Assembly: GCA_963930655.1 (NCBI GenBank)
Contig: OZ005611.1
Coordinates: forward strand, 131,501 to 195,500
DNA length: 64,000 bases
Reading direction: 5' to 3'
Origin: Myrica gale
Taxonomy: Eukaryota; Streptophyta; Magnoliopsida; Fagales; Myricaceae
Shown here: piece by piece, positions 24,199 to 37,300 of the stretch
Layout of the letters: every line of letters begins with the position of its first letter
Numbering within the stretch: position 1 is the first letter of the stretch
Notes under the pieces: model-generated
The model's database searches: none
What the model was told of the DNA's origin: nothing
The model's input: only the letters and a program-made list of their open reading frames with translations
Program-made: the position numbers and the translations under genes

Positions 24199-26478
24199 AA
24201 GCAAATCCATTAGGATGAAAAAGGTCGGACTTGCACACTCACAACAATAATTTACGAACTAAACACGGGATTGTAATAGATTTCCACCATTATTCATACA
24301 TTTATTTCACCAACCTAATTGTTATCGAAGAATCTTATTTAGTGTCCTAATCATGCTCTCACACGATATCCAAATACTACCAGTATCACATAATTTGCCT
24401 ACTTTACTACCATTATCAATAATTTAACAATAATTAAATTTAGATTTTAAGATATCTATAACGACAATATTTTTTTTTCTTTTTTGAGTAATTGGTAATA
24501 TGTAATTTTTTTTTCTAAGTTAAAAAGGTATGTAAGGGATGAATCATCGTGAAGCCAGGCCTAAGTCCATCACCATTTCAACTCGAGAATTTCACATAGC
24601 GCGAAGACCACCAGAGCATAATGGGACTGCCGTGATTCAAACCATCGTTGGGAGCAAGTCCTGAGTCTTAGACACAATCCACATACTACTAACATAATGA
24701 GGCTACCCTGATTCAAATCGTCGTTGAGAACGAGCCCTGAGTCTTAAATAAGGCTTTTTAGGGGAACGTCCTAAACAAGGATGTTTAGGAACGAGCCCCT
24801 GAGTCCTAAATTTCGGTTCCTTGACACCAGTACTGAAAACCCATTTCCCGCACTTGACAATAGAGGTAGCAGTGAACAATATTTAAAAATCGGCTCATCC
24901 AGTACTAGTGCGATTATTGCCATAGCTGGTGCTTTTTAATGACAAAAGATTTGACAAATTGGGTAGTTTTATACAATATTTAATGCTATTAATATTCAAA
25001 TAAATATTAATATTGGTAGAAAATAAATGTTGATCTTTTAAGATATTCTCTAATTCTATTGATTGTGGATTTTATTGCTTTAGATTTACATGCTATATTA
25101 ATACGTTCTCTAATGATTTTATATGTATTAGTTTAAATTTTATTGATATGAGCTCAATAGATCAAAATAATAATAATATTAATAATAACAATCGGGCCAA
25201 GTGCGTAAAAAGGCTAAAATATAACCAATATAAATGTTGATAACCAAAAGCCGATTATTGCATTTAAAGGTAGTGGTAGCGGTGGCTAATATATGGAAAT
25301 CGATCCATCCGATGGCAATAACGGTTATTTCCATAACTGGCACAACTACCGAATTTGAACAACCCTAATCCTAAATACAGTTGCCTACCACTAAGCTAAC
25401 ACAAACAGGTGGGGAATAAATTCCGTTCGAATGAGAGATTTCCGAAGGCTACATGAGGGACGGTCAAGATTAAAAGAAAACAAATCAACAATTAGGACGT
25501 GTTAATATCATTTAATGAAAACAAGTCTAGAGATAGCTTTGTGGCTCGGCTTGGATGGCTCCAAATCCCCCAAATCTTCTTTTCCCTTCTTTCACGCAAG
25601 TTCTTCTTTTTCTTCTTCTCCTTCTTTCTCACGACATCCTCTATCCATTGTCTCTCTCTATCTTCTCTGTTCGCCAGAATCTCGCCGGAGTCAAGAAAAA
25701 AAAGGGACAATTGTAACAATTTTTTTTCTCACTTGAGAGACTCGGATTACACCTGATTTTTTTTCCTCAGTAACAGTCCATCCACTGCTAATTTCTCTAG
25801 ACTCAATTGGTTTCTTTCAGATCTTCTTTCTCACGTAGACACGTAATGCTCATAAAACTGACGGTGTTTGTTGGAATACCAAAAAATCTGGCCGCCTGAG
25901 TTATTAAGGACTCCAACCATGCTTACATGCTTACGTTAGCTATGCAGTATCTCTTTCTGTATAGCCTTTTAGTCTGTGCATTAAAAGACTCAGTTAATCT
26001 CCCACCAATAAAACTAAATGCACCCATGTCCTTTCCCCTTAAAATAAAAAATCCCCTAGCCTCTCTGTCTCGCATGGTTTCTCAACATCCAATGCCAATC
26101 AATGTCATTTTTTAATTAAAGTTACATACAGGTGTTGTCTTCAAGTTTTATAATTACCATAAGTCCTTCAATTTCAACAAAAACTGTAAAAAAAAAAACT
26201 TAATCAAACCAAAAGAATATCAAGTGGAAAGAAACAATGAAAAATCTGGCGAAAGAAATCACAGTTACTATATACAACCTTATTTACCTGGAAGAGATGG
26301 CTTGAAAATAGCAGGAACGAATTGTTTGTCTATCTTATAAAGTTTATCTTATAAACGAAACATCCTCATTGTAAACATAAGTACTTATTAAATACTGACT
26401 TCGAAGTAATGGTCCTCAGGTTCAGGACATTTTTCATCAATTAATATATTTACTTGAGACGAAAGGTAAATTTAGAAA
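24199..26478. other. AT-rich spacer with degenerate repeats
   Basis: No intact gene. Two 54-bp direct repeats (24617-24670 and 24693-24746) agree at about 44 of 54 positions, most differences being transitions. A pyrimidine-rich stretch followed by a purine switch (25560-25720) resembles a transcript leader, but no coding sequence follows. Five of the six substitutions or indels between units that are not in MMT introns fall in 24,000-26,030. Confidence 0.45.
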
Positions 26479-27127
26479 GTTCAAAAATTCTTCAGGGAGT
26501 ATTGGGACGACCTTGTTGAAGTGAATAAGTTGTTGTTTATTGCAGCTGTGCTTGATCCTCCCTTCAAAGTGATGATGTTGGAGTATTAGTTTAAAAAAAC
26601 AATGGGAGAGGAGGGTGGACGTGGCATGACGACTATTGTGAGAGGGACCTTGGACCTTTTATTTCAAGAATATAGTGGTAGTGGTGGTCATAGCAGTAGT
26701 TGCATGGATTTGACAAATTTGGGACGTGATGTGGCATTCGGAGGACAAGGGGTAAGGGATGATGAGGAGGATTGAGATGACTATAGGGTATCTCAAATTG
26801 CATTGGACTCTAAATCTGAGGTGAAGAAGTATTTGATTGAGTCTGTTGAGGCTAAGTCCCCCACATTTGATATCCTCACGTGGTGGAATGTGAACTCTGT
26901 GAAATATCCTACCCTTGCCCGCATAGCTCGTGACGTGTTGGCGATTCCTATCACGACTATGTCTTCTGAGTCTGTATTTAGTATTGAAGGGTGAGTATTG
27001 GATCCATTTTGGAGTTCCTTAGCACCAAACACTATCCAAGGTCTTATGTGTGCACAAAATTGGTTTAGGAACGAACCTGTTGCAGATTAGGATGACACGA
27101 TTCTAGATATGAATGAAGATCCACAAA
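26479..27127 (+). pseudogene. hAT transposase remnant (C-terminal half)
   Basis: Frame pieces include VQKFFREYWDDLVEVNKLLF, then IAAVLDPPFKVMMLEY, then SPTFDILTWWNVNSVKYPTL with ARIARDVLAIPITTMSSESV, which is the hAT C-terminal dimerisation region, followed by VLDPFWSSLAPNTIQGLM and CAQNWF. In-frame stops interrupt it at several places (after MMLEY, after FSIEG, after NEPVAD), so it is dead. It is a plain DNA transposon relic related to Ac/RICESLEEPER elements, lying about 1.3 kb upstream of SART3. No 5' terminal repeat was found. Confidence 0.88.
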
Positions 27128-27987
27128 GTTACAGGATGGACGCAAGTAATTCATTTGTTTGCCTATAAATTTATTATCTATTAATTTAGTTACTTACTTG
27201 CGATTTTTTTGAATATATGACTTTATATGTTCATTGATTATGACATTGTGTAATTTGGTGTTTGTAGAGTTATCCAAATTGACGTCGGATGTTCTAACTA
27301 TAATTGATTAGGAGGATGAAAAGTGGAGTAGAATTACTAGATTAGAACTTACTACACTATTTACTACTTAGTAATATTTTGAAACTTCAACTTGCATTAG
27401 TTTGTTTGAATGTGTTGTTCAATTCATATATGTTGTGGATTGGTATATTAGGTTTGTGGAATGTTGATTGCTTAATTAGGCTTGTGGATTCTTAGGGAGA
27501 GAAATGCCATAAGATACAAACTTATATGGCCATAATCTAATATGGTCATAAAGATAATATATTGTGGCCAACATTTCTCAAATAAACACTAATTTTCTCC
27601 CTTTTCCAATTTGCATTTTAGCTTTTCTCGAATTAAATTATCAATTATTAAATATTATGTACTATTTTTTTAATAACAAAACAACTTATTTTGGCTTAAA
27701 AAATTAGACATGACAATTGACACAATCACAAATACAAAAAAATGGAACGAGTTTGGACTTGTTTTTACCTATATTTTTGCACCCACACAACTACCAAAAA
27801 AGAGGCCCAAATTTAGTCTAAAATATGAGCTAAAAGGCCTATATAAAGCCTTAAAAAAATCAACAAAAAGCCCAAAAAAATTCAAATTGGGCTCAAAAGA
27901 TCCAAAAAAATTACAGGCCAAGTATGGGTAGTTCAACCGGAACCGCCCATTCGATAACAGCAACCGCCCCGCGCTAGTACGGCTAAT

Positions 27988-27995
27988 CACCCCTA
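27988..27995. mobile_element. Probable 3' terminus of the hAT relic
   Basis: CACCCCTA, preceded by GGCTAAT, is the inverse of TAGGGGTGATTAGCCG. It matches the TAGGGGTGAATAGCGG end of the element at 1385, so the two may belong to one hAT lineage. The relic thus ends about 400 bp upstream of the SART3 start codon. Confidence 0.55.
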
Positions 27996-28394
27996 GACCG
28001 TACCATGTAGCCTTCGGAATTGAGGGAATCCGTTCCCCACGTGTGATAATATGTGAACTTTGATTATTCCGAATTATCTTTGTACCATGAGATCAAGCGA
28101 AGAGGGAAAAACCGACATTTCCCCTGTAAGCACTATGAATATTACGCAAAAGCTTATACTGATTTGTGATGTTTTTTTTTCTTTTTTCCCCCTAGGCCTG
28201 AATTTTGATGCTTTTTTACTCCTTGAGAAAATTCCCCGCTGGGCGTCGAATTCCATTCTACAGTGAAGCAGAGACAAGAGATAGAAGGGAGGGACTGTTG
28301 CCTGATTCTAATGGAGGAAAATCTAACCCTAACACGAAAATCCTAATCAAAGCCACAAGCTTCTGAAAAACAACAAAAACGACTGGAAGGAAAC
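27996..28394 (+). promoter_or_regulatory. SART3 promoter and leader, unit 1
   Basis: About 400 bp between the hAT end and the ATG. A telo-box-like AACCCTAA lies near 28325, close to the start codon. It is duplicated at 56896-57294, so both SART3 copies should be driven by the same promoter sequence. Confidence 0.45.
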
Positions 28395-31300
28395 ATGGAC
28401 AACGGAGACCAGGCCATGCCGGACGCCGCCCAAAACCCTAACTCTCCCCCTTCAGATGGGTCCCAGTCCGAATGCGAGTCAGGGTCCGAATCGGACTCCG
28501 ACGACGAAGCTCAGCAGAAGCTCCAGCTCCAAAGCTTGGAGGTGGAGCTGTCCTCCAACCCTTCCAACTACGACTATCACGTCCAGGTAGGAAAGCGTTG
28601 CTTGGTTGGTATAAGTGAATATCCTATCTTTCTTACTTATAAAAAAAAAGGGTGTATATCCTATCTAATTTTGTTACTTTCTCAGTACATACGGCTTCTG
28701 CGGAAAGTGGGTGACATAGAGAAGTTGAGACGAGCAAGGGAATCTATGAACGAACTCTTTCCATTGACGCCTGCTATGTGGCAGGAATGGGCTAAAGATG
28801 AAGCTTCTTTTACTACTAGGTATCACCCTACTCACTTTGTCTTAGGAATCACTTTCTCTTTTAGTTCATTCTCGAGTGTCCCATGGTTTTGCTTTTTTTT
28901 TTTTTAGAAGAAATGAGAAAAAGACAGTATATGGAGTATCGAATGCTGGGTTTTGAAGTGTTACACGCATGTGTGGGCGAATAAGAATTTTAACAGTATC
29001 AGAGGGTATTGGTTGAACGGCAGTTAAGAAATTGGATACTTCAGTTCCTTCTTAATTCCAACTTCACATGCTTTTATTCTCCAGTGTAAACGTTGTTGAC
29101 TTTTCAGGCCTGAGGCTGTTTCTGCAGTTGAGAAGCTTTACGAGCGAGGGGTGTCCGATTATCTGGTTTGTTGTGGATCTTTAGTATCATTTTTTTTTTC
29201 TTTCCTGTATGATTCATTGGCCAAAAGCATAATCTCACTCCAAACACTGAGATGTTGGACTTGCTATTTTGGATGGAGTTTATACCATCAGTGGTGCAAA
29301 CCCCTTTTAATGACATAGAAGTCATATGCTATCTAATCAATTATCCAATGTGACAAGATGGTTTATGTTTGTAGCCTGACGCTCTTGCACATGACCATTT
29401 GGTCGCATACCATTTTAACTGAAAAATTCGTCGCATTGTGTGAGGATTTTCACACTTCAGTGTTTGGAGTGGATAGAATCGACCAAACCAGATTCCACCA
29501 GAGGCAGGGCCTCCGCACCCGACGCACTAAATGAGTTCTCCAGAGCTCCACTCAACAAAGTTGGCGCAAGCGAGGGGTCCCAGCCCACTTCGGGATGTTG
29601 AGAAAGCCCACTTCCCAAAGAAGGCCCAGGTTTAAACGTGGACGATTGATTATGGGCTTTCAGAAAAAAACCACATACATGGCATTTAAACGCCTGGACT
29701 TCCTGCCTGTCCACACCCAACTGAGAAATGAGATTCTCCAGCCTATCCACGTGGCTACGCAAGCCCACCATTTGAGCCCAGACAGCCTGGAAAGAGACGA
29801 ATTCAACACTGCCTGACACTTTAGCCACCAACTCTCCTGCCCGAGGAATATCAGTCGACGCATTTAATGCACAGCAATTGGGAACCAAAATTATAGCCTC
29901 CTTTTTTGCATGCGGCTCAGAAAAGGATACGTCGTCTGGCTTCTCCGCGGAAATCCCGCCATTACCAAACCCAGTTCCTGACCTACAATCTTTGCTGGCC
30001 ATCAACTTAGCTCCATTGACTGCGGCAGAAAAAGAAACCTCAGGCCGAATGCTTGAGCTTCGCAGAGGAACAAACTTTCTCTGAGTCGAACTAAAATATG
30101 AAGCCGCCTCCTGGAAGACACGGGTCAAGATCTGCCATCCATAGGCATAACGACCTTCTGGCACCATCACCACCCCCACCTTACGACCCCCACCATATTC
30201 GACGATCCCAACATACCGGCCTCCTTTGTTAACTCACCGTTGAGCCAAGAATCCACGATTGGATTCGTTAAATTTGGAGGAAAAATCAGAATCAGACCCA
30301 GCAAACAGCAGTTTAGAAGTCATATTCACCAACCATACCACTCCTAACTTTCCCATGAAAATCGAGTTCTGAGACTTCAAACTCCATTCCGAAAACTTGA
30401 CCACCCCTTTTGCACTAATAGACACCTGAAACTCCTTCGACTCAACGCGGAAATTGCGTATAAAAGACATCATAACGACCTCCAACAATCAAAAAGAGCC
30501 AAAACAAAGGAACTAACACAGCGAACAAACTAACAAACGGAAAGACCAACCGTGAAGAGAACGGGAGGAGAGAGAACGGAGAAAACTATGACCAACCGTT
30601 AAGCATGTTTTCTACTTGCTTAATCTTCACTGGGTCATGCCGGAGCGGGTGGGGGACGTTTTGATTTGTTGGGGGAGAAAGCTTAAGGATCCTTTCGCTA
30701 AGGTTATTTGGAGGATGATTCCTCCTTGCATATGGTGGAGCCTTTGGAAGGAGAGGAATAGACGGTGTTTTGAGGGTTCTTCGTTGTCTATTGAGCGTTT
30801 GCAGAGTGGTTTGTTGCTTACTTTGTTTCTTTGGGCTAATGCGCTGTTGGGGGGCCCTTTTCTTGATTTTCAGGATTTCCTTAGTTTCTTTCTTTGTTTG
30901 TTGTAATTTCCAGTACAGTCTATGTACTGTTGTTTCTCTTTTTCTCTTCTTCGTTAATAATACTTCTTACTTATCAAAAAAAGATTTGAACACCTGCTAC
31001 TCTACTCCACTCTTAGTGAAGAAAATTTGACTTGAAATTTTTGTGGACATTTGAGGGATGATTCTATTGTGGTAGTCAAATTCTTGTCTAAAACTTTGCC
31101 AATGTCCCTAGATTCAGAAAGTAGATCCCAGGAGACTTATTAACCTCTCATTTTGTATCCCTGATGATCAAGGAATTGCTAAAAAAATTGAACTATTGCC
31201 TGCAATGTCTTCTGATGCAGTCTGTCCCTCTATGGTATGACTACGTGAATTTTGTTCTTGGATGTGATCCAATGGTACATGCCTGTTTGCCTGATGGTAT

Positions 31301-34300
31301 TTCAAAAGCAAGGAACCTATTTGAACGTGCTCTTACAGCAGCCGGTTTGCATGTTGCCGAAGGCATTAAACTATGGGAAGCATATAGGGAATTTGAACAA
31401 GCGACATTTCAAACTATTGATCAGTCTGACATTCAGGTCAGAACTTGTTCAGTAACCTGTTTTATGTTGGTCTATATTCCTCATAAAATACAATAATCGA
31501 GTGTGTTGTAAATATGTTTTTAAATATCTAATTGGCAATCTCTGTAGTCTTGCCCTTGTCCTCTTTGTAAAATGTTTTAGAAGAAAGATATTCTTTGGAA
31601 GCAAAACATTATTACCTGAACCATTCTATGCATTTTGTAATAGAAGCGTTGCATCTGTTCTACTAATGTTAAGTCTAGTGAATTGACGAGATCAATGATA
31701 TTTATGGTATCGTAATAAGTGGCTGTGACATTTGGAGGCAAAATAAGGGGTCACAATATACTTATTTTGTGGGTTGACAAATTCTATTGCATCAAACATC
31801 TTGTAAGGCATATTCAGCACGATGGTCCCTTATTTTTCGTTGTTTTTGAATTGCACTTAATTCTAATTCTATTACAGTCAAATGTGCTACAAATAGAATT
31901 GATAAATTAGAACCTTTTTTTGGTTCTGACAATAAAAATTAGAATCTGGAATTGCTGTTTTTCTTTGCAAAGTATTAGATTAGTAGACAGTGAAGGACTT
32001 AGAATAATCTGGATGAGCATTTATCTGTTGAACACGTGTTACAGTTGTGAGAGTTGAATTGAGGGAAAATGGAGTATTATGGGGCTCCATGTGAAATCCT
32101 CATGAGAATTAACCTTTTTTCGTTTTTCATTCACAGTGCTTATCATCTTCCATACCCATTGAATATGACTGAAACGAGGAGAAAATGATGCCAAGAAAAG
32201 TGGTGAAAGTGTAGGATTAGCCATCATTCTTTATACATATTGTGCTACAGAACTGACAACTTAAGTGGAAATTTGATTATAGTCATGGTCTTAACGAGTA
32301 TGGCCGGAAGAAGACACTAATTTTTAAGGTGAGATTCAGGATAGTCTTAGGTGAAAGGACCAACATATTCTCCACGACTAAAATAATGACTTAAACTGCC
32401 ATTCTCCACTTTTCGATGTATTACTTGCTTCTTTATGGGCACAACAAATTTCCATTTCCAGGTTACTTTAAAGAAGAGATTTCAGTTGGGGATCCTGTCT
32501 TCCTGCCTCAAGCAGTTGAATACATGGATATTAGGTGTATTTCATACTAGAAATGAGTTAATATCTGTTGCGATATGAATCTCTGATTCTCTCTTGTATC
32601 TGTGTTTTGTGACTTTCTTGGTCTATAGAAGTGACTGTGTTTTCATTTTCCTCATTTATTTGTTTTGAGTTTTTGCTATCGTTTCGGAGAATTTTGTGAT
32701 AGCTATATCACTTACTGGTCGACTTTATTGCCCAAATGATAAGAGTATTTTTTTTTATTTGCAATTTTTTTTATAAGTAAGTTAAGACTTTATTAAATGA
32801 AAATGTTCACAGTACAAGAGACTATACTGAAAACATTAAAACAAAACAAAACAAGCTAAAAAACTTAGGAAATCCAGATAATCTGAAAAAGGACACACTA
32901 AAAGCCCAAAGAAACAAAGATCTCCTCACAAGGTCCCTCAAACGCTCCAAAGACAAAGCCCTATTTTCAAAGCATCTACCATTCCTTTACCTCCACAAGC
33001 TCCACTAAATACAAGAAGGAATTATCTTCCATATGGCCAATGCAATTGGATCCTTAAACTTCCTCCTCCAGCACTTCAAAACTTCAACCACCCGCTTAGG
33101 CATAACCCAAGAAAAATTCAGCATCCTAAGCACATACTCCCACACCCCTCTAGCAACAGAACAATGAAGGAGGATATGATCCACCGTCTCTCCATCAATC
33201 TTTCACAAATAACACCAACTAACCAAGCAAATTCTATGGCATTGTCTGAAAAAACTCCAATATTAGCAGGAATTACAGACCATCTTTCCTAAGATCTTTC
33301 TGAAGAGACTCTTTTTATGTTGCAGGCAAAGGAAAAGCAGATTCAGCGTATTCGAACTATATTCCACCGTCAGTTGTCTGTTCCTCTTGTCAACATGAGT
33401 TCAACACTTCGTGCTTATAAAACTTGGGAGATGGAACAAGGAATTGTGCTTGATGTTGAATCTGGTGACCTGGACGGGCTTTCTTCTCTTGTTGCCTCAG
33501 CTTATCGGAGAGCCTTAGAGGGGTATAATGCTCGTATTCTTCTTGAAGAACAGATTTTAAGACAGGACATATCTGAGTCAGAAAGACTTCAACAGTACAT
33601 GGTACGTGGAATCCAAAATCTGCATTTTCCTTGTGTTGTGTATTAGACTGATTTAACTTCAGGATATTATTGTTTATTATTTTGAAAGTGATATTTAGTT
33701 TAGAGATAGCAGTATTCTGTTACTTCTTTATACGGTCTCTCCACGAGTGTAGAATCTTATAAACCCCTCCTACCAAACTGATGGGACGGAAGTCTTTCAA
33801 GTCCACAGCTCCCACTTTCTTAGGAAATAAGAACAAAGAAAGTGGCATTCATGCACTTAACAAATTTCCCCCTCTGGGCAAATTCATTAAACATAGACAA
33901 AACATCCCCCTTAACCACCTCCCAGCACGACTGAAAAAATGCTAAAGTGAATCCATCCGGTCTTGGAGCTTGTCTCCATTGAGGTTACGGACCACCCCTG
34001 TTACCTCGTCCTCCTCAAAGGGCCTCTCAAGCCAACATGCATCCTCCTCAGAAATAGAATCAAATTCCAAACCATCCAGCTTCGGCCTCCAAGAAAAGGG
34101 CTCTTTATACAAAGAGCTATAGAACTCGACAATGCTTTCTGAAATAAGCAACGGGTCCTCCACATTTTCTCCCTCCACTTCCAAACTAGCAATCAAATTA
34201 GCCCTCCTATTCGAATTGGCCATGCGATGGAAAAAAGTAGTGCATCAATCCCCATCCTTAAGCCACAAGGACCTCGACTTCTGTCACCAACTAATCTCCT

Positions 34301-37300
34301 CTAGCTCTATCAAATGATCCAATTCCCCCAAAACCTCCAACTTCCTCACTTTCCCCCGATCATCAAGAATATCCTCCTCATCTAACGAATCTAATGACGC
34401 CAACTCACTTAACAAGGAAGACTTCCTGAAACTTAGATCCCCAAAAACCTCTTGGTTCCACTGTTTCAATTTGTTCTTCAAGGCTTTCAGCTTAGAGTCT
34501 AACACAAAGCTAGGAGAACCCAAGAACTCAAAAGACTCCTACCACTCCCGAATACTATCCACAAAGCCACTCTCCTTAAGCCACATTTTCTCAAAACGAA
34601 AGGGCCTTTGTCCACCCCGAACACTGCCATTCACCAAAATAATGGGGAAATGGTCTGAATATAGACGAGTCAATCTTTTTTGAGAGACCTCCGGGAATAA
34701 AGCCTCCCAACCAGGGTAAAACAGAAAGCGATCAAGCCTAGACCAAGACTGTGATACCCTGTTGTTGGACCATGTGAAGGCACCCCCCAATTGGGCTAAT
34801 TCGGTCTTAGGTTCTCCTTTTGAGGGTTTTCAGGATTTTTTGAGTTTTCTAGCTTGTATGCTTTAGTGTTTTCAGTATATTCTCTTGTACTGTCAACTCT
34901 TTTTTTCGTAAATAAAGATTAACTTATAAAAAAAAGATAAGTAAGTTAATCTTTATTAATGAAAAAGAGACTTAACTATACAAGAGAATATACTGAAAAC
35001 TCTAGAGCATGCAAGCTAAAAAACTTAGAAAATCCGGAAAACCCTCAAAAGGAAAACTTTCCTAAGACCGAATTAGCCCACATAAAAAGAGAATGCAACA
35101 AAGAACCCCCCAAACGATCCAAAGACATGGCCTTGTCCTCAAAACATCTCTCATTCCTTTCTCTCCACAAGCTCTACCAAATGCAAGCCGAGATCATCTT
35201 CCAAATGGCCATGGCGATAGGATTCTCAAACTTCCTCTTATTTAAACCTGCTGTCATTTTTTTTCTTATCGTTAATTGGTAGTGGTACATAAGTGTTCTT
35301 TCTTTCATCCTTTTATTTCAGTAGTCCTGAACAGATCATTTTGCAGATCTACTTGAAATTTGAACAGTCTTCTGGAGATCCATCCCGAGTACAAGTTCTG
35401 TATGAACGTGCTGTTACTGAATTTCCTATAGCAAGTGACCTCTGGCTTGATTACACTCGCTATTTAGACAAAACCTTGAAGGTTTGCCCTCTTGATTTAT
35501 TGGTATGTTTTTCCTCGGTACAGGGATTAATCCCATCTTGTGTGCTTCGTTTCCGCAGGTTGGCAATATCATCAGAGAGGTTTATTCAAGGGCAACAAAG
35601 AATTGTCCCTGGGTCGGGGAACTATGGGTTCAATATTTGCTATGCTTGGAACGCGCACGCGCGTCGGAGAAAGAATTAGCTGCTGTATGTCTCAATTCAG
35701 ACCCTTTGCTGGAGCCATTGTGCTTTGATTGGATTTCATTTTAGCTTTTTGAAGTTCAATGGTTAACAGATATCTCACTCAAGACTTTTTCACAGGGTTA
35801 AGAGATAAATGCAACTTCTTATGTGCAACGTTGTGTTTGTCTTCAATCTCGAGTATGGGTTTGCCTTATGAAACAATGTGAGCCTGCAAAAATTAGTATC
35901 AACTGAGCATATAATCAGGCTATGTCAGCCGCTTGTTTGCAGTTGACAGATTTAATTGGCCTGTGCGTCTAGGCTGAAAAAAGAAAACATGTGGTGAGTA
36001 TGAATTCCAATTTCATTAGTTTTTTGGTTTTTGTCCTCCTGAAGTTTGGAGCTTTTGGGGAACAGCTACAGGCTGTTTATACTTATTGAATACTTGAAAT
36101 ATGCAAGTTCTTAAATTATATGTGGTGGGATCTTCTAAATTGATATAACCAAGGGTGTTGCCTCAAATTATTAAACGGAGGAGAGAGATTAATTTATTCA
36201 AAAACTCCTTTTGGGTCATCAAAATTAACTATATTCCTCTTTTTAGGTGGAATGTTGGTTTCAGAAGTATCTGTACTCTAGATACAATTTCTAATATTAG
36301 CCTGTCATTTCATTTTCCCTTATATTTTTGAGTAGTTATACTATAATGGAAGAAAAAAGAAAAAGGGTGGGGGGTCCACATATTTCTGACTCATTCAGAT
36401 GTGTTCTACCTAACATTCTAGCACTGGCACTCACTATCATTAAAATCGAATCACTTTCACAAATTCAATTTCTCAAGTGCCATCAGCCTATCCCTCCCCT
36501 CCCCTGCCCCCTGCGCGAAAAAGAAAAAAAAGAAAAAAGAAAGTTGGGGAACAAAAAGAAGATAGAAGGAAAAATCTCCCACCTCCAAAGATTTCCGTTT
36601 TTACTGCATCTTATGTGCTGTCTTAGTTTTCCTCATCCTGCAATGCTATTGAATGCCTACCAGTTGTTTTGTCTTTGGTTTCTTTGCGAATTCTTGGTAC
36701 TTTACATACGTAATTTTGGGGTCCATTTAGGTGCTGGTCAGATTACAGATTCCAATACATAAGATGTAATTCGAACTGATGCACCTACAGGACTTGAAAC
36801 ACAAATATAAAATGTCTATATAAGAAGCTCGAGTACTGTAATGGGAGACAAACTTTGGCACATGTATAGGAACTGGTTATAATGGTTCCCAAGTAGTCTT
36901 GAGTTTGGTTTTCTAGTATATTTCTTATGCTTTCCCGTTGCCTTTGGTTACTTTGACAGACCCGAGTATTTCTGATACGTTTTTGGAAATATTTACTGTT
37001 GTAGAGTTTCCAAATTGCACTTTTAAAGTTATTCAGTTGACCTTGTTTATCAGGGGGAGAAATCCTCAGGCGATATGCTCATTTTGATTTCAGGTCTTTG
37101 AGAAGTCGCTACGATGTACCTTTGCTACCATGGACGAGGTGTGGATAATCTGTTAATTACTTTTCATTGGTTAAGTACTGTCGTGCATGGATTGGTACAT
37201 GCACGGGTTTGCTGATTACCTCTTTTTACCTGACCTTGTTGTTTCAGTACCTGGATCTATTCCTCACTCAAGTAGATGGCCTAAGACGAAGACTTTCATT

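Noticed and set aside
24560-24830. CRISPR-like or satellite array
   Set aside because: Only two degenerate 54-bp repeats are present, with no regular spacers and no third unit.
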